A stretch of DNA of 64,000 nucleotides from Streptomyces sp. NK08204 (GTDB taxonomy: Bacteria; Actinomycetota; Actinomycetes; Streptomycetales; Streptomycetaceae): positions 310,001-374,000 of the forward strand of contig NZ_JAINVF010000004.1 in NCBI RefSeq assembly GCF_020400585.1, read 5' to 3'. The translations under genes and the position numbers were made by a program. The notes under the pieces were generated by a model. That model saw nothing but the letters and a program-made list of their open reading frames with translations, ran no database searches and was not told the DNA's origin. Numbering within the stretch: the stretch's first letter is position 1; each line of letters opens with the position of its first letter. Shown one piece after another: positions 45,255 through 53,689 of the stretch.

Positions 45255-47363
45255 ATGAGCGCGGCGCACGAGGACGAGGAGCTGTCCCGGCTCGCCGGGC
45301 TGCACGGGGTCGCCACCTCCTACAGCCCCGCCCCGGACCGTACCGTCGCCGTCCCCGCCTCCGCCGTGGTCGCCGCCCTGGCCGCCCTCGGCGTCGACGC
45401 GGGCACCCCGGACGCCGTCCGCTGCGCGCTCGCCGACCGCGAACGCGAGCTGCGGGAACAGCTGCTGCCACCGACGGTCGTCCAGTGGGGCACCGCCGAA
45501 GGGCCGCCCGACGCCCTCACCGCGCTGCCGCCCGGCACCCGCCTGCGCATCGAGACCGAACAGGGGGAGACCTGGGACCGGGCCGACGGCCTGCCCGCCG
45601 GCGTGCACCGGGTGAGCGCCGCCGCCCCCGACGGCCGTGGCGGACACGCCCACGTCATCGTCGCCCCGGACCGCCTGCCCACCCCCGCCACCCGCTCCTA
45701 CGGCCTTCTCGTCCAGCTGTACTCCCTGCTCTCCCGCCGCTCCTGGGGCATGGGCGACCTCGGGGACCTCGCCGAGCTGGCCGGCTGGGCCGGCCGCACC
45801 GCAGGAGCCGGATTCGTGCAGGTCAACCCGTTGCACGCGGCCGTACCCGGCGCCCCCACCGACCCGTCCCCCTACCGCCCCTCCTCCCGCCGCTACCCCG
45901 ACCCCGTGCACCTGCGGATCGAGGAGATCCCGGAGTTCGCGTACGTCGAGGACCACGCCCGGGTCCAGGCCCTGCTGGAACGCGCGGACCGGCTGCGCGC
46001 CGACGTGCTCGACAAGGGCGCCCTCATCGACCGCGACGCCGTGTGGGAGCTGAAGCGGGAGGCACTGGAGCTGGTCTGCCAGGTGCCCCTCGGGCCGGGC
46101 CGGCGGGCCGCGTACGACGCCTTCCGCGCCGAGCAGGGGCAGGCGCTCGAGGACCACGCCACCTGGTACGCCCTCGCCGAGATCCACGGCCCGGACTGGC
46201 GCGGCTGGCCGGCGGGGCTGCGCGACCCGCGCTCGGCCGAGACCGCCCGCGCCCGCGCGGCACTGGCCGGCCGCGTCGAGTTCCATGCCCGCCTCACCTG
46301 GCTCACCGACGGCCAGCTGCGCGCCGCCCAGCGCATCGCGAGGGAAGCCGGGATGCCCGTCGGGATCGTGCACGACCTGGCCGTCGGGGTGCACCCCCAG
46401 GGCGCCGACGCCTGGGCCCAGCAGGACCACTTCGCCGCCGGGATGTCGGTCGGCGCCCCACCGGACGCCTTCAACGCCCGCGGCCAGGACTGGGGCCTGC
46501 CGCCCTGGCGCCCCGACCGCCTCGCCGCCTCCGGCCACGCCCCCTACCGCCACCTGCTGCGCGCCCTTCTCCGCTACACGGGCGCCCTGCGCATCGACCA
46601 CGTCATGGGCCTGTTCCGGCTCTGGTGGGTGCCCCAGGGCAGCCCGCCCACCGAGGGCACCTACGTCCGCTACGACGCCGACGCCATGCTCGCCCTGCTG
46701 GCCCTGGAGGCCTCGCGCGCCGGAGCGGTGGTGATCGGCGAGGACCTCGGCACCGTCGAGCCGGGCGTGCGCGAGAACCTCCAGCGGCGCGGGGTGCTCG
46801 GCACCTCGGTGCTGTGGTTCGAACGGGACTGGGCGGGCGACGGCCGCCCCCTGCCGCCGGACCGCTGGCGCGCGGACTGCCTGGCCACCGCCACCACTCA
46901 CGACCTGCCGCCCACCGCCGCCCGGCTCACCGGCGAACACGTCGAGCTGCGCGACCGCCTGGGCCTGCTCACCCGTCCGGCCGCCGAGGAGCGCGCGGAG
47001 GCGACCGCGGACGCCGCGGAGTGGCTCGCCCTGCTCGGCAGCCTCGGCCTGCTGGACAGCATCGCCGTCGGCCCGCCCGGTTCCGACGAGGAGGCGGAGA
47101 TCCGCGCCGTCCACCGCTTCCTGCTGCGCACCCCGGCCCGCCTGATCGGCGTGTGGCTCCCGGACGCGATCGGTGACCGCCGCCCGCAGAACCTGCCCGG
47201 CACGTGGCACGAGTATCCGAACTGGCGGCTGCCGCTCGCGGACCGGGAGGGGCGGCCGGTGCCGCTGGAGCAGCTGACGGCGTCACCGAGGGTGCGGGCA
47301 CTGCTGGAGGTCCTGCGGGAAACCGGCCCGTCCGCCGAGGGCGTCTGCCCCGGGGAGAGCTGA
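45255..47363 (+). CDS. malQ: 4-alpha-glucanotransferase (amylomaltase), GH77
   Basis: The 702-residue protein is a full-length GH77 enzyme of the long, actinobacterial type with an extra N-terminal beta domain (about 1-140). Core motifs are present: SRRSWGMGDLGDLAELAGWA, VNPLHAAVPGAPTDPSPYRPSSRR, ALRIDHVMGLFRLWWVP with the nucleophile Asp, VIGEDLGTVEPGVRENL with the general acid Glu, and TTHDLPPTAARLTG with the third Asp. It transfers alpha-1,4-glucan chains in maltose/maltodextrin and glycogen metabolism. ATG 45255 directly follows the stop of the small upstream gene. Confidence 0.95.
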   Translation: MSAAHEDEELSRLAGLHGVATSYSPAPDRTVAVPASAVVAALAALGVDAGTPDAVRCALADRERELREQLLPPTVVQWGTAEGPPDALTALPPGTRLRIETEQGETWDRADGLPAGVHRVSAAAPDGRGGHAHVIVAPDRLPTPATRSYGLLVQLYSLLSRRSWGMGDLGDLAELAGWAGRTAGAGFVQVNPLHAAVPGAPTDPSPYRPSSRRYPDPVHLRIEEIPEFAYVEDHARVQALLERADRLRADVLDKGALIDRDAVWELKREALELVCQVPLGPGRRAAYDAFRAEQGQALEDHATWYALAEIHGPDWRGWPAGLRDPRSAETARARAALAGRVEFHARLTWLTDGQLRAAQRIAREAGMPVGIVHDLAVGVHPQGADAWAQQDHFAAGMSVGAPPDAFNARGQDWGLPPWRPDRLAASGHAPYRHLLRALLRYTGALRIDHVMGLFRLWWVPQGSPPTEGTYVRYDADAMLALLALEASRAGAVVIGEDLGTVEPGVRENLQRRGVLGTSVLWFERDWAGDGRPLPPDRWRADCLATATTHDLPPTAARLTGEHVELRDRLGLLTRPAAEERAEATADAAEWLALLGSLGLLDSIAVGPPGSDEEAEIRAVHRFLLRTPARLIGVWLPDAIGDRRPQNLPGTWHEYPNWRLPLADREGRPVPLEQLTASPRVRALLEVLRETGPSAEGVCPGES

Positions 47364-47401
47364 TAGGGCACCCCGGACGCGCGGCCCTTTCCCGGGTTCG
47401 C

Positions 47402-47414
47402 TAACTTGAGACCG
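47402..47414 (+). promoter_or_regulatory. -10 box of leaderless small membrane gene
   Basis: TAACTT at 47402-47407 places +1 on the G of GTG 47414. There is no ribosome site, so a leaderless message is likely. Confidence 0.5.
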
Positions 47415-47686
47415 TGGACAAGAAGAACGCCCTGCGCGCCGGCGCCCTGGCCGCCGGTACGACGCTGATGATGCTGCTCATGTCGTCCCCCGCTCTCGCC
47501 GTGGCCCGCGACGACGGCGACGACCCCGGCAAGGGCCTGAACGTCGCCCAGACGCTGGGGCTGTACGTGCTGGCTCCGGTGGCGATCTTCGCTGTCATCG
47601 CCGGCCTGGTCATGGTGCTGGACAAGTCCAAGATCAAGCACCAGAAGCCCACCGCGTCCAAGGTCGCCGCCAACAAGGCTGCCTGA
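47414..47686 (+). CDS. small secreted/membrane protein
   Basis: The 90-residue protein has a signal-like N-terminus (about 7-29: RAGALAAGTTLMMLLMSSPALAVA), a short acidic stretch (RDDGDDPGKG), one membrane helix at about 47-69 (TLGLYVLAPVAIFAVIAGLVMVL), then a Lys/Ala-rich cytoplasmic tail (DKSKIKHQKPTASKVAANKAA). It is a conserved type of tiny actinobacterial membrane protein with no known role. The GTG start is supported by the -10 box. Confidence 0.78.
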   Translation: MDKKNALRAGALAAGTTLMMLLMSSPALAVARDDGDDPGKGLNVAQTLGLYVLAPVAIFAVIAGLVMVLDKSKIKHQKPTASKVAANKAA

Positions 47687-47705
47687 CCCCACCGCACTTC
47701 TCTCT

Positions 47706-47778
47706 CGCCGAGGGCGCCGGTCCTCCCGTCCGTACGCGCGCATGCCGCCGTACCCGGGTGAGGCCGGCGCCCTCGGCG
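47706..47778. terminator. bidirectional inverted repeat
   Basis: CGCCGAGGGCGCCGG (47706-47720) is repeated perfectly inverted at 47764-47778, a 15-bp stem around a 43-nt spacer. It sits between two convergent genes (small membrane protein and TetR) and probably ends both transcripts. Confidence 0.6.
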
Positions 47779-47809
47779 TTCGCGTGTACGCCGGCGTTTC
47801 CGCGTGCGC

Positions 47810-48388
47810 TCAGGGGCTCGGTGCCGTCAGATACCGCTGCACGGTCGGGCCCAGCCACGCCACCAGCTCCTCGCGCTGCAACGCCACCGCCGGCGGCAGC
47901 CGCAGCACATAGCGGGTGAGGGCGAGGCCGAGCAGCTGTGCGGCGACCAGCGCGGCCCGCGCGGGGACCTGCTCGGGGTCGGGGCACGCCTGTTCGGCCA
48001 CGGGCAGCAGCTGCTCCCGGAAGATGCCCTGCATGCGCTCGGCACCGGCCTGGTTCGTGGCGCCGACCCGGAGCACGGCCGTCAGCTCCTCGTTCTCCTC
48101 CCACAGCCCGAGGAAGTGGCGCACCAGCGTCGCCCCGACCTCGTCCCGCGGTACCTGACCCAGGTCGGGCAGGTGCAGATCGAGCGTCACGGCCGCCGCG
48201 AACAGCCCCTCCTTGCTGCCGAAGTACCGCATCACCATCGACGGATCGATGCGCGCGTCCCTGGCGATGGCCCGAATGGTGGCCCGCTCGTACCCGTCGG
48301 AGGCGAAACGCTCGCGGGCGGCGCCGAGGATGGCGGTCCGGGTGGCGTCGGAACGCCGATTCTGGCTCGTGTGCGTGCTGCCCTTCAT
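47810..48388 (-). CDS. TetR-family regulator
   Basis: The 192-residue protein has an N-terminal TetR HTH (ATRTAILGAARERFASDGYERATIRAIARDARIDPSMVMRYFGSKEGLFAAAV) and an all-helical ligand domain. It diverges from an FAD monooxygenase across a 129-bp gap that carries six related operator sites. It likely represses both genes and is released by a small molecule, perhaps an antibiotic that the monooxygenase oxidises. ATG 48388 is chosen because the helix-turn-helix starts 14 residues later and upstream sequence is operator DNA. Confidence 0.92.
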   Translation of the reverse strand: MKGSTHTSQNRRSDATRTAILGAARERFASDGYERATIRAIARDARIDPSMVMRYFGSKEGLFAAAVTLDLHLPDLGQVPRDEVGATLVRHFLGLWEENEELTAVLRVGATNQAGAERMQGIFREQLLPVAEQACPDPEQVPARAALVAAQLLGLALTRYVLRLPPAVALQREELVAWLGPTVQRYLTAPSP

Positions 48389-48390
48389 GC

Positions 48391-48499
48391 CAACGAGCGT
48401 ATGCCAACGAGTGTTGGCCAACAAGTGTTGACTTGCCTGCCCGGCCGTCCTAGCGTTGCCAACAAGCGTTGACCAACATGTGTTGGCCAACGAGCGTTG
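48391..48499. promoter_or_regulatory. six-site operator array around the TetR/FAD-monooxygenase promoter
   Basis: Copies of CAACRNGYGTTG, an interrupted palindrome, occur at 48405, 48419, 48460, 48474 and 48488 (12 bp each), with a degenerate one at 48391. Within each group of three the sites are exactly 14 bp apart. Between the groups sits a promoter for the monooxygenase: -35 TTGACT at 48428-48433 and -10 TAGCGT at 48451-48456, 17 bp apart. The second site overlaps the -35 and the fourth covers the predicted +1 near 48463, so bound repressor would block polymerase on both sides. The adjacent TetR is the natural binder. Confidence 0.85.
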
Positions 48500-48517
48500 G
48501 CACCCTAGGAGGCCATC

Positions 48518-49981
48518 ATGACCGCCACCCCTCGCGTGATCGTCGTCGGCTCCGGCCCCACTGGTCTCCTCCTCGCCGGTGACCTCGCCACCGCCGGTGT
48601 CCCGGTCACCCTCCTCGAAAAGCGGCCCCACAAGATCAGCAATCTCTCCCGCGCCTTCGCCGTGCACGCCCGCACCCTGGAGCAGCTCGACGCCCGGGGG
48701 GTCGCGGACGACCTGGAGGCCGTCGGGCAGCGCCTGGCCCGGTTGCGCCTGTTCGACCGCCTCACCCTCGACCTCGGCACCCTCCCCACCCGCTTCAACC
48801 ACGTCCTGGTGACCCCGCAGTACGAGGTCGAGAAGGTCCTGGAGCGGCGAGCGGTCGAGGCGGGGGTCGACTTCCGCCACGAGACCGAGGTGACGGGACT
48901 GACCCAGGACGCGGACGGCGTGACGGTGGAGGTCCGCGGTCCCGAAGGGGGCACCGCGCGCCTGCGGGCCGCGTACGTGGTCGGCGCCGACGGTATGCGC
49001 AGTGCCGTACGGGATGCGATCGGGCTGCCGTTCCCCGGCAGGTCGGTGATCCGGTCCGTCGTCCTCGCCGACGTCCTGCTCGCCGAGAAGCCGCCGACGC
49101 TGCTCACCGCCAACGCCGTCGGTGACGCCTTCGCCTTCCTCGTGCCCTTCGGCGACGGCTACTACCGGGTCATCGGCTGGCACCGGGGCCGCGACGTCCC
49201 CGACAAGGAGCCGCTGGACCTGGAGGAGGTCAAGGAGATCGCCCGGCTGGCGCTCGGCCGGGACTTCGGGATGCACGACGCCCGCTGGCTGTCCCGCTTC
49301 CACAGCGACGAGCGTCAGGCGCCCGCCTACCGGGTCGGCCGGGTCTTCCTCGCCGGGGACGCCGCGCACGTGCACACCCCGGCCGGCGGGCAGGGCATGA
49401 ACACCGGCCTGCAGGACGCGGCCAACCTGGGCTGGAAGCTGGCCGCGGTCGTCGGCGGGCACGCGGACCCCGGCCTGCTGGACACCTACGAGAGCGAACG
49501 GCACCCGATCGGCAAGGCGGTGCTGCGCAGCAGCGGTGGACTGGTCCGCCTCGCCATGGCCAAGGGGCCCTGGCAGCTGGCGGCCCGCTTCCTGCTCGCC
49601 GCGTTCGTCAACACCGTCGGCCCCGTCCGCCGCAAGGCCCTCGGCCAGGTCACGGGCATCGGCTACCGCTACCCCGCCCCCCGGGGCGCACACCGTCTCA
49701 CCGGCCACCGGGTCCCGGACGTCGCCCTGGCCGGCGGCGGCCGGCTCTACGAGGCCCTGCGCGGCGGCCGGTTCGTGCTGATCACCCCGGAGCCGCGGCA
49801 GTCGTACGAGGCCGGACGCGCCGAGCGGCTGGCCGTCGTGCGCTGGGCCGGTGACCGGCGTACGAGCGTGCTGGTGCGCCCCGACGGGTACGTGGCCTGG
49901 GCCGCCGACCCGGCCGGCGCCGCCGCGGCCACCGACCCGGCGGCGATCGAGGCGGCCCTCACCCGGTACGTCGGCGTGTGA
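48518..49981 (+). CDS. FAD-dependent monooxygenase (aromatic hydroxylase-type)
   Basis: The 487-residue protein has the group A flavoprotein hydroxylase motifs: GSGPTGLLLAGDLATAGVPV at about 9-28 (GxGxxG), ADGMRSAVRDAIG with the DG motif, and VFLAGDAAHVHTPAGGQGMN with the GD motif at about 285-305. The C-terminal thioredoxin-like segment is present. Such enzymes hydroxylate aromatic substrates or inactivate rifamycin- or tetracycline-like drugs using NAD(P)H and O2. The gene is controlled by the adjacent TetR array, so substrate-induced detoxification is likely. ATG 48518 follows AGGAGG. Confidence 0.92.
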   Translation: MTATPRVIVVGSGPTGLLLAGDLATAGVPVTLLEKRPHKISNLSRAFAVHARTLEQLDARGVADDLEAVGQRLARLRLFDRLTLDLGTLPTRFNHVLVTPQYEVEKVLERRAVEAGVDFRHETEVTGLTQDADGVTVEVRGPEGGTARLRAAYVVGADGMRSAVRDAIGLPFPGRSVIRSVVLADVLLAEKPPTLLTANAVGDAFAFLVPFGDGYYRVIGWHRGRDVPDKEPLDLEEVKEIARLALGRDFGMHDARWLSRFHSDERQAPAYRVGRVFLAGDAAHVHTPAGGQGMNTGLQDAANLGWKLAAVVGGHADPGLLDTYESERHPIGKAVLRSSGGLVRLAMAKGPWQLAARFLLAAFVNTVGPVRRKALGQVTGIGYRYPAPRGAHRLTGHRVPDVALAGGGRLYEALRGGRFVLITPEPRQSYEAGRAERLAVVRWAGDRRTSVLVRPDGYVAWAADPAGAAAATDPAAIEAALTRYVGV

Positions 49982-49992
49982 CCGCTTCCCGA

Positions 49993-50490
49993 CTACTCGA
50001 CCGTCGAACGCAGAAGTTCCCGCAGCAGGCCGGCCAGTTGGCCGGCCTGCTGCGCGTCCAGGCCGGACAGGGCGTCGGTCTGTTCCGCGAGGCCGGCGCC
50101 GACCGCCTCGTCGATCAGTCGCAGCCCCTCCTCGGTGAGAGTCACCTGCAGGCCGCGCCGGTCGTTCGGGTCGGGGGAGCGGCGCAGCAGTCCCGCCCGT
50201 TCCAGCTTGTCCAGGCGGCCGGTCATTCCGCCGGTGGTGAGCATCAGCGTGGCCGACAGCTGGCGCGGCGAGAGGGTGTAGGGCTCGCCGGAGCGGCGCA
50301 GGGTGGCCAGGACGTCGAACTCGCCGCGCGAGATGCCGTAGGGCCGGTACGCCTTCTCTATCCGGTCGGCCATGGCGCGCGAAAGCCGGGTGATGCGGCC
50401 GAAGACCTCCATCGCGGTGGTGTCGAGGTCGGGCCGTACCCGGGCCCACTGGCCGATGATCGCGTCGACGGGATCTGGCTGCTGCTGCAT
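49993..50490 (-). CDS. MarR-family regulator
   Basis: The 165-residue protein carries a winged HTH of MarR type: FDVLATLRRSGEPYTLSPRQLSATLMLTTGGMTGRLDKLERAGLL and the wing DRRGLQVTLTEEG. It diverges from an EamA-family exporter, with a perfect palindrome in the gap, so it likely represses the exporter in the absence of a ligand. A promoter with -35 TTGTCA (50526-50521) and -10 GATACT (50502-50497), 18 bp apart, places +1 on the A of ATG 50490, which supports a leaderless start there over TTG 50526. Confidence 0.88.
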   Translation of the reverse strand: MQQQPDPVDAIIGQWARVRPDLDTTAMEVFGRITRLSRAMADRIEKAYRPYGISRGEFDVLATLRRSGEPYTLSPRQLSATLMLTTGGMTGRLDKLERAGLLRRSPDPNDRRGLQVTLTEEGLRLIDEAVGAGLAEQTDALSGLDAQQAGQLAGLLRELLRSTVE

Positions 50491-50535
50491 GCGCAGAGTA
50501 TCCACGCGGCTGCCGTCGCCTGACAAGAAAGTCGC

Positions 50536-50566
50536 TTGACAGTAAGTAGCTTAGAGCTAAGCTACT
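50536..50566. promoter_or_regulatory. EamA promoter overlapped by MarR-type palindrome
   Basis: TTGACA at 50536-50541 and TAAGCT at 50558-50563 form a promoter 16 bp apart facing the exporter. AGTAGCTTAG-AG-CTAAGCTACT at 50545-50566 is a perfect 10-bp inverted repeat with a 2-bp centre. It covers the spacer and -10, so a bound repressor would block initiation. The divergent marR promoter lies just beside it. Confidence 0.8.
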
Positions 50567-50606
50567 GAGTGCTGATCTACTTGGTTCCTCCCGAAGGGTG
50601 CCTTCC

Positions 50607-51566
50607 ATGGCCTCCAGCCGCGCGACCAGAACCGCCCTCATCGCAGCCACCGCCCTCGCCCCCGTCTCCTGGGGCACGACCTACGCCGTCACCACCCAGT
50701 TCCTGCCGCCGGACCGCCCTCTGTTCACCGCCCTCGTGCGCGCCCTGCCCGCCGGACTGCTGCTGCTCTCGCTCACCCGGGTGCTGCCGCGCGGTACCTG
50801 GTGGCTCAAGGCGGCGGTGCTCGGCGCGCTGAACATCGGGGCGTTCTTCCCGCTGCTGTTCGTGGCGGCGTACCGGCTGCCCGGCGGCATGGCCGCCGTC
50901 GTCGGCTCGGTCGGACCCCTGTTCGTCGTCGGCCTGTCGGCCCTGCTGCTCAAGCAGCGGCCGACTCCGCGCAACCTCCTGACCGGGGTCGTCGCCGCGG
51001 CCGGTGTCAGCCTCGTCGTCCTCAAGGGGGCCGGCGCCCTCGACGCCGTGGGCGTGCTCGCGTCGGTCGCCTCCACCGCCTCCATGTCGGCCGGGACGGT
51101 CCTGACCAAGCGATGGGGCCGCCCCGAGGGGGTCGGCCCGCTGGCGCTCACCGGCTGGCAGCTCACCGTGGGCGGTCTGCTCATCGCGCCCGTCGCCTTC
51201 CTGGTCGAGGGAGCCCCGCCCGCACTCGACGGCCCCGCCGTCGGCGGCTACCTCTACCTCATGCTGGGCAACACGGCCATCGGCTACTTCCTGTGGTTCC
51301 GCGGTATCGGCCGGCTCACCGCGACCCAGGTGAGCTTCCTCGGCCCGCTCTCCCCGCTGACCGCGGCCGTCGTCGGCTGGGCCGCCCTCGGTCAGGCGCT
51401 CACGCCGGTCCAGGTGGCGGGCATGGCCCTGGCCTTCGGGGCGACCGTGGCGGGCCAGCTCGGCGGCACCGCCCGCCGCGAGGCCCGCCGCGCACCTTCC
51501 GGTTCCGCCGCGAAGAAGGCTCAAGAGGATGCCACATACCTGACGGCTCCGACATCGCGTCGCTAG
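50607..51566 (+). CDS. EamA/DMT-family exporter
   Basis: The 319-residue protein has ten predicted membrane helices in two EamA repeats (about 10-140 and 155-290), with WGTTYAVTTQFLPPDRP in the first and GNTAIGYFLWFRGIGRLTATQVSFLGPLSPLTAAVVGW in the second, as in drug/metabolite exporters of the RhaT/YdcZ-EamA class. The basic tail is cytoplasmic. MarR regulation suggests export of a toxic compound or amino acid derivative. ATG 50607 is chosen because the GAAGG upstream is at suitable distance; GTG 50598 is too close to it. Confidence 0.9.
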   Translation: MASSRATRTALIAATALAPVSWGTTYAVTTQFLPPDRPLFTALVRALPAGLLLLSLTRVLPRGTWWLKAAVLGALNIGAFFPLLFVAAYRLPGGMAAVVGSVGPLFVVGLSALLLKQRPTPRNLLTGVVAAAGVSLVVLKGAGALDAVGVLASVASTASMSAGTVLTKRWGRPEGVGPLALTGWQLTVGGLLIAPVAFLVEGAPPALDGPAVGGYLYLMLGNTAIGYFLWFRGIGRLTATQVSFLGPLSPLTAAVVGWAALGQALTPVQVAGMALAFGATVAGQLGGTARREARRAPSGSAAKKAQEDATYLTAPTSRR

Positions 51567-51682
51567 GGGCACCCCGCCGCCGAGCCAAAGCGACTCGAGG
51601 CATCAACACCGCACCGCCGCCCGACCGAGCGCGGGAATCGGCGCGATGGCCGATCCCTGCGAGCCGGCGGGATCGCGAAACG

Positions 51683-51695
51683 TAGATTGTGCACA
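51683..51695 (+). promoter_or_regulatory. -10 box of leaderless murJ-like gene
   Basis: TAGATT at 51683-51688 places +1 on the A of ATG 51695. No ribosome site precedes it. GTG 51689 lies inside the predicted leader. Confidence 0.5.
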
Positions 51696-53374
51696 TGATC
51701 GAGGAGACATCGCCCGAGCGGTCAGAGCGGTCGAGCACGAGACGCAGGAGGCATGCCGCCCCCAAGCGAGCCAAGGCCGGCGGGGTGCTGCGGTCCTCCG
51801 CGCTGATGGCCGCCGGGACGGTGGTCTCGCGTGCCACCGGACTGATCCGGCAGGTGCTGCAAGCCGCTGCACTGGGCACCGGGTTGCTGGCCACCACCTA
51901 CAACCAGGCCAACACGGTACCCACCAGCTTGTACTTCCTGCTGATCGGCGGCGCGCTGAATTCCGTCCTGGTTCCCCAGCTGGTCCGGGCCCGGGCCGAG
52001 GACCCCGATGGCGGCGCCGCCTTCGAGCAGCGTCTGGTCACCCTCGTGCTGTGCGTCCTGGGTGTCGGCACGGCGCTGGCCACTTGGGCCGCTCCCGAGA
52101 TCATCGGCGTCTACCAGCACGACACGCCGGCCACGCACGACGCGTTCGAGCTGACCGTCGTCTTCGCCCGCTTCCTGCTCCCGCAGATTTTCTTCTACGG
52201 CGTGTTCAGCATCTTCGGGCAGGTCCTCAACGCCAGGAACCGGTTCGGGGCGATGATGTGGACCCCGATCCTGAACAACATCGTGCTGATCACGATGTTC
52301 GGCCTGTACCTCGGCATGATGACCGCCCCGGAGAAAGTCTCGGACATCACCGATGCCCAGGTCAGACTGCTCGGTACCGGAACCACCCTCGCCCTGGCCC
52401 TCCAGGCACTCGCCCTGGTCCCGTACGCCCGTGCAGCCGGCTTCCGCCTGCGACCGCGCTTCGACTGGCGGGGCGCCGGCCTGGGCAAGAGCGTGAGCGC
52501 AGCGCGCTGGACCCTGCTGTTCGTGCTGGCCAATCTCGTGGCGAGCACCGTGGTCACCCGCCTGGCCTCCGCCGCGGACGCCGCCCTGCCCGACGACGGT
52601 GTCGGCTACACCGCCTACAGCTATGCCCAGCAGATATGGATGCTGCCCCAGTCGATCGTCACGGTCTCTCTCGTCACCGCACTCCTCCCGCGCATGAGCC
52701 GGGCAGTGCGCGAGCATCGTCTCGACGACCTGCGCGCCGACCTGTCCCGCGCGCTCCGGGTCAGCGGCGTCGTCATCGTCCCGGCAGCGTTCTTCTTCGT
52801 CTCCTTCGGCCCGCAGATCGCGCACCTGCTGTTCGCCCACGGAGCCGCCGACGCCGCGTCGACCGCCCCGCTGGGCCACATGCTGCAGGCATTCGGCCTG
52901 GGGTTGATCCCGTTCTCCGCCCAGTACCTTCTGCTGCGCGGCTTCTACGCGTTCGAGGACACCCGTACACCGTTCCGTATGGCGCTGTGGATCAGTGGCA
53001 TCAACATCGCTCTGGCCGTGGTCTGCCATCTCCTGCTGTCCCCCCGATGGGCGGTCACCGGGATGGCCGCCGCCTATGCCCTGTCCTACGCCATCGGACT
53101 ACTGCTCACGGCTCTGCGGCTCAGGCGGCGTACCGAGGGGCTGCTCGACGGCCGGCGAATCTGCCGTACCTACGCCAAGTTGACCGTGGCCGCCACCGGT
53201 GCCGGGGCCGCCGGCTGGTCCGTCGCCCGCTTCTCGGGCCGCGGCCTGGTATCCGCCTCCTGGACGCCGGCCATCTCGCTGGCCGCAGGCGGCATCGCGA
53301 TGGCGCTGCTGTTCCTTCTCTTCGCACGCCTTCTGCGGATCGGGGAACTGCGCAGCGTGCCAGGGCTGGGTTGA
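51695..53374 (+). CDS. murJ: MurJ/MviN-family lipid II flippase
   Basis: The 559-residue protein has 14 predicted membrane helices and the MATE-like MOP fold of MurJ: GTVVSRATGLIRQVLQAAALGTG near the N-terminus, then QANTVPTSLYFLLIGGALNSVLVPQLVRA, FSIFGQVLNARNRFGAMMWTPILNN, AQQIWMLPQSIVTVSLVTALLPRMS and LRGFYAFEDTRTPFR. These are conserved segments of lipid II flippases for peptidoglycan synthesis. It lacks the long C-terminal pseudokinase of the main actinobacterial MurJ, so it is probably a paralog. It stands alone without other cell-wall genes. The symbol marks the family only. Confidence 0.86.
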   Translation: MIEETSPERSERSSTRRRRHAAPKRAKAGGVLRSSALMAAGTVVSRATGLIRQVLQAAALGTGLLATTYNQANTVPTSLYFLLIGGALNSVLVPQLVRARAEDPDGGAAFEQRLVTLVLCVLGVGTALATWAAPEIIGVYQHDTPATHDAFELTVVFARFLLPQIFFYGVFSIFGQVLNARNRFGAMMWTPILNNIVLITMFGLYLGMMTAPEKVSDITDAQVRLLGTGTTLALALQALALVPYARAAGFRLRPRFDWRGAGLGKSVSAARWTLLFVLANLVASTVVTRLASAADAALPDDGVGYTAYSYAQQIWMLPQSIVTVSLVTALLPRMSRAVREHRLDDLRADLSRALRVSGVVIVPAAFFFVSFGPQIAHLLFAHGAADAASTAPLGHMLQAFGLGLIPFSAQYLLLRGFYAFEDTRTPFRMALWISGINIALAVVCHLLLSPRWAVTGMAAAYALSYAIGLLLTALRLRRRTEGLLDGRRICRTYAKLTVAATGAGAAGWSVARFSGRGLVSASWTPAISLAAGGIAMALLFLLFARLLRIGELRSVPGLG

Positions 53375-53689
53375 GCCGGCACCCCAAGGCATGAGGGATA
53401 CCCGGGGGGTCAGGAAGAAGTACCCGGCCCCTCGGCGCGCCGCTGTCTCCGCATCAGGCAGAACTCCCTCACCGGGAGATGAGCCCGAGCTCCCGGGCGC
53501 GGGTTCGTACCCGTTGCAAGCTTTCACGAGTGCATCGCGTCGGCGTTTCCGACCCGCGCCCGCAAGAACCGATGGCTACACCTCCAGCCGACCTTCCGCC
53601 CCTGCCGGGGGAGCCTGTGACGTGCACGGACGAACGGGCCAGTCGGTGTGTCCGCTGTCCCGGCGACCGCTGACCGGCGAGCGAGACGC
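53375..53689. other. gap after MurJ-like gene
   Basis: 315 bp with no gene I can support. The stretch GGGTTCGTACCC near 53511 resembles a tRNA T arm, but no acceptor or anticodon stem can be built around it. Confidence 0.45.

Noticed and set aside
44745..47210. 821-codon minus-strand frame opposite malQ
   Set aside because: Antisense shadow; malQ on the plus strand has complete GH77 catalytic motifs.
48389..50677. Upstream extension of the TetR frame to 956 codons
   Set aside because: It runs through the operator array and antisense to the monooxygenase; the real gene starts at ATG 48388.
53490..53560. T-arm-like GGGTTCGTACCC sequence
   Set aside because: No acceptor, D or anticodon stems can be paired around it, so no tRNA or tmRNA is called.
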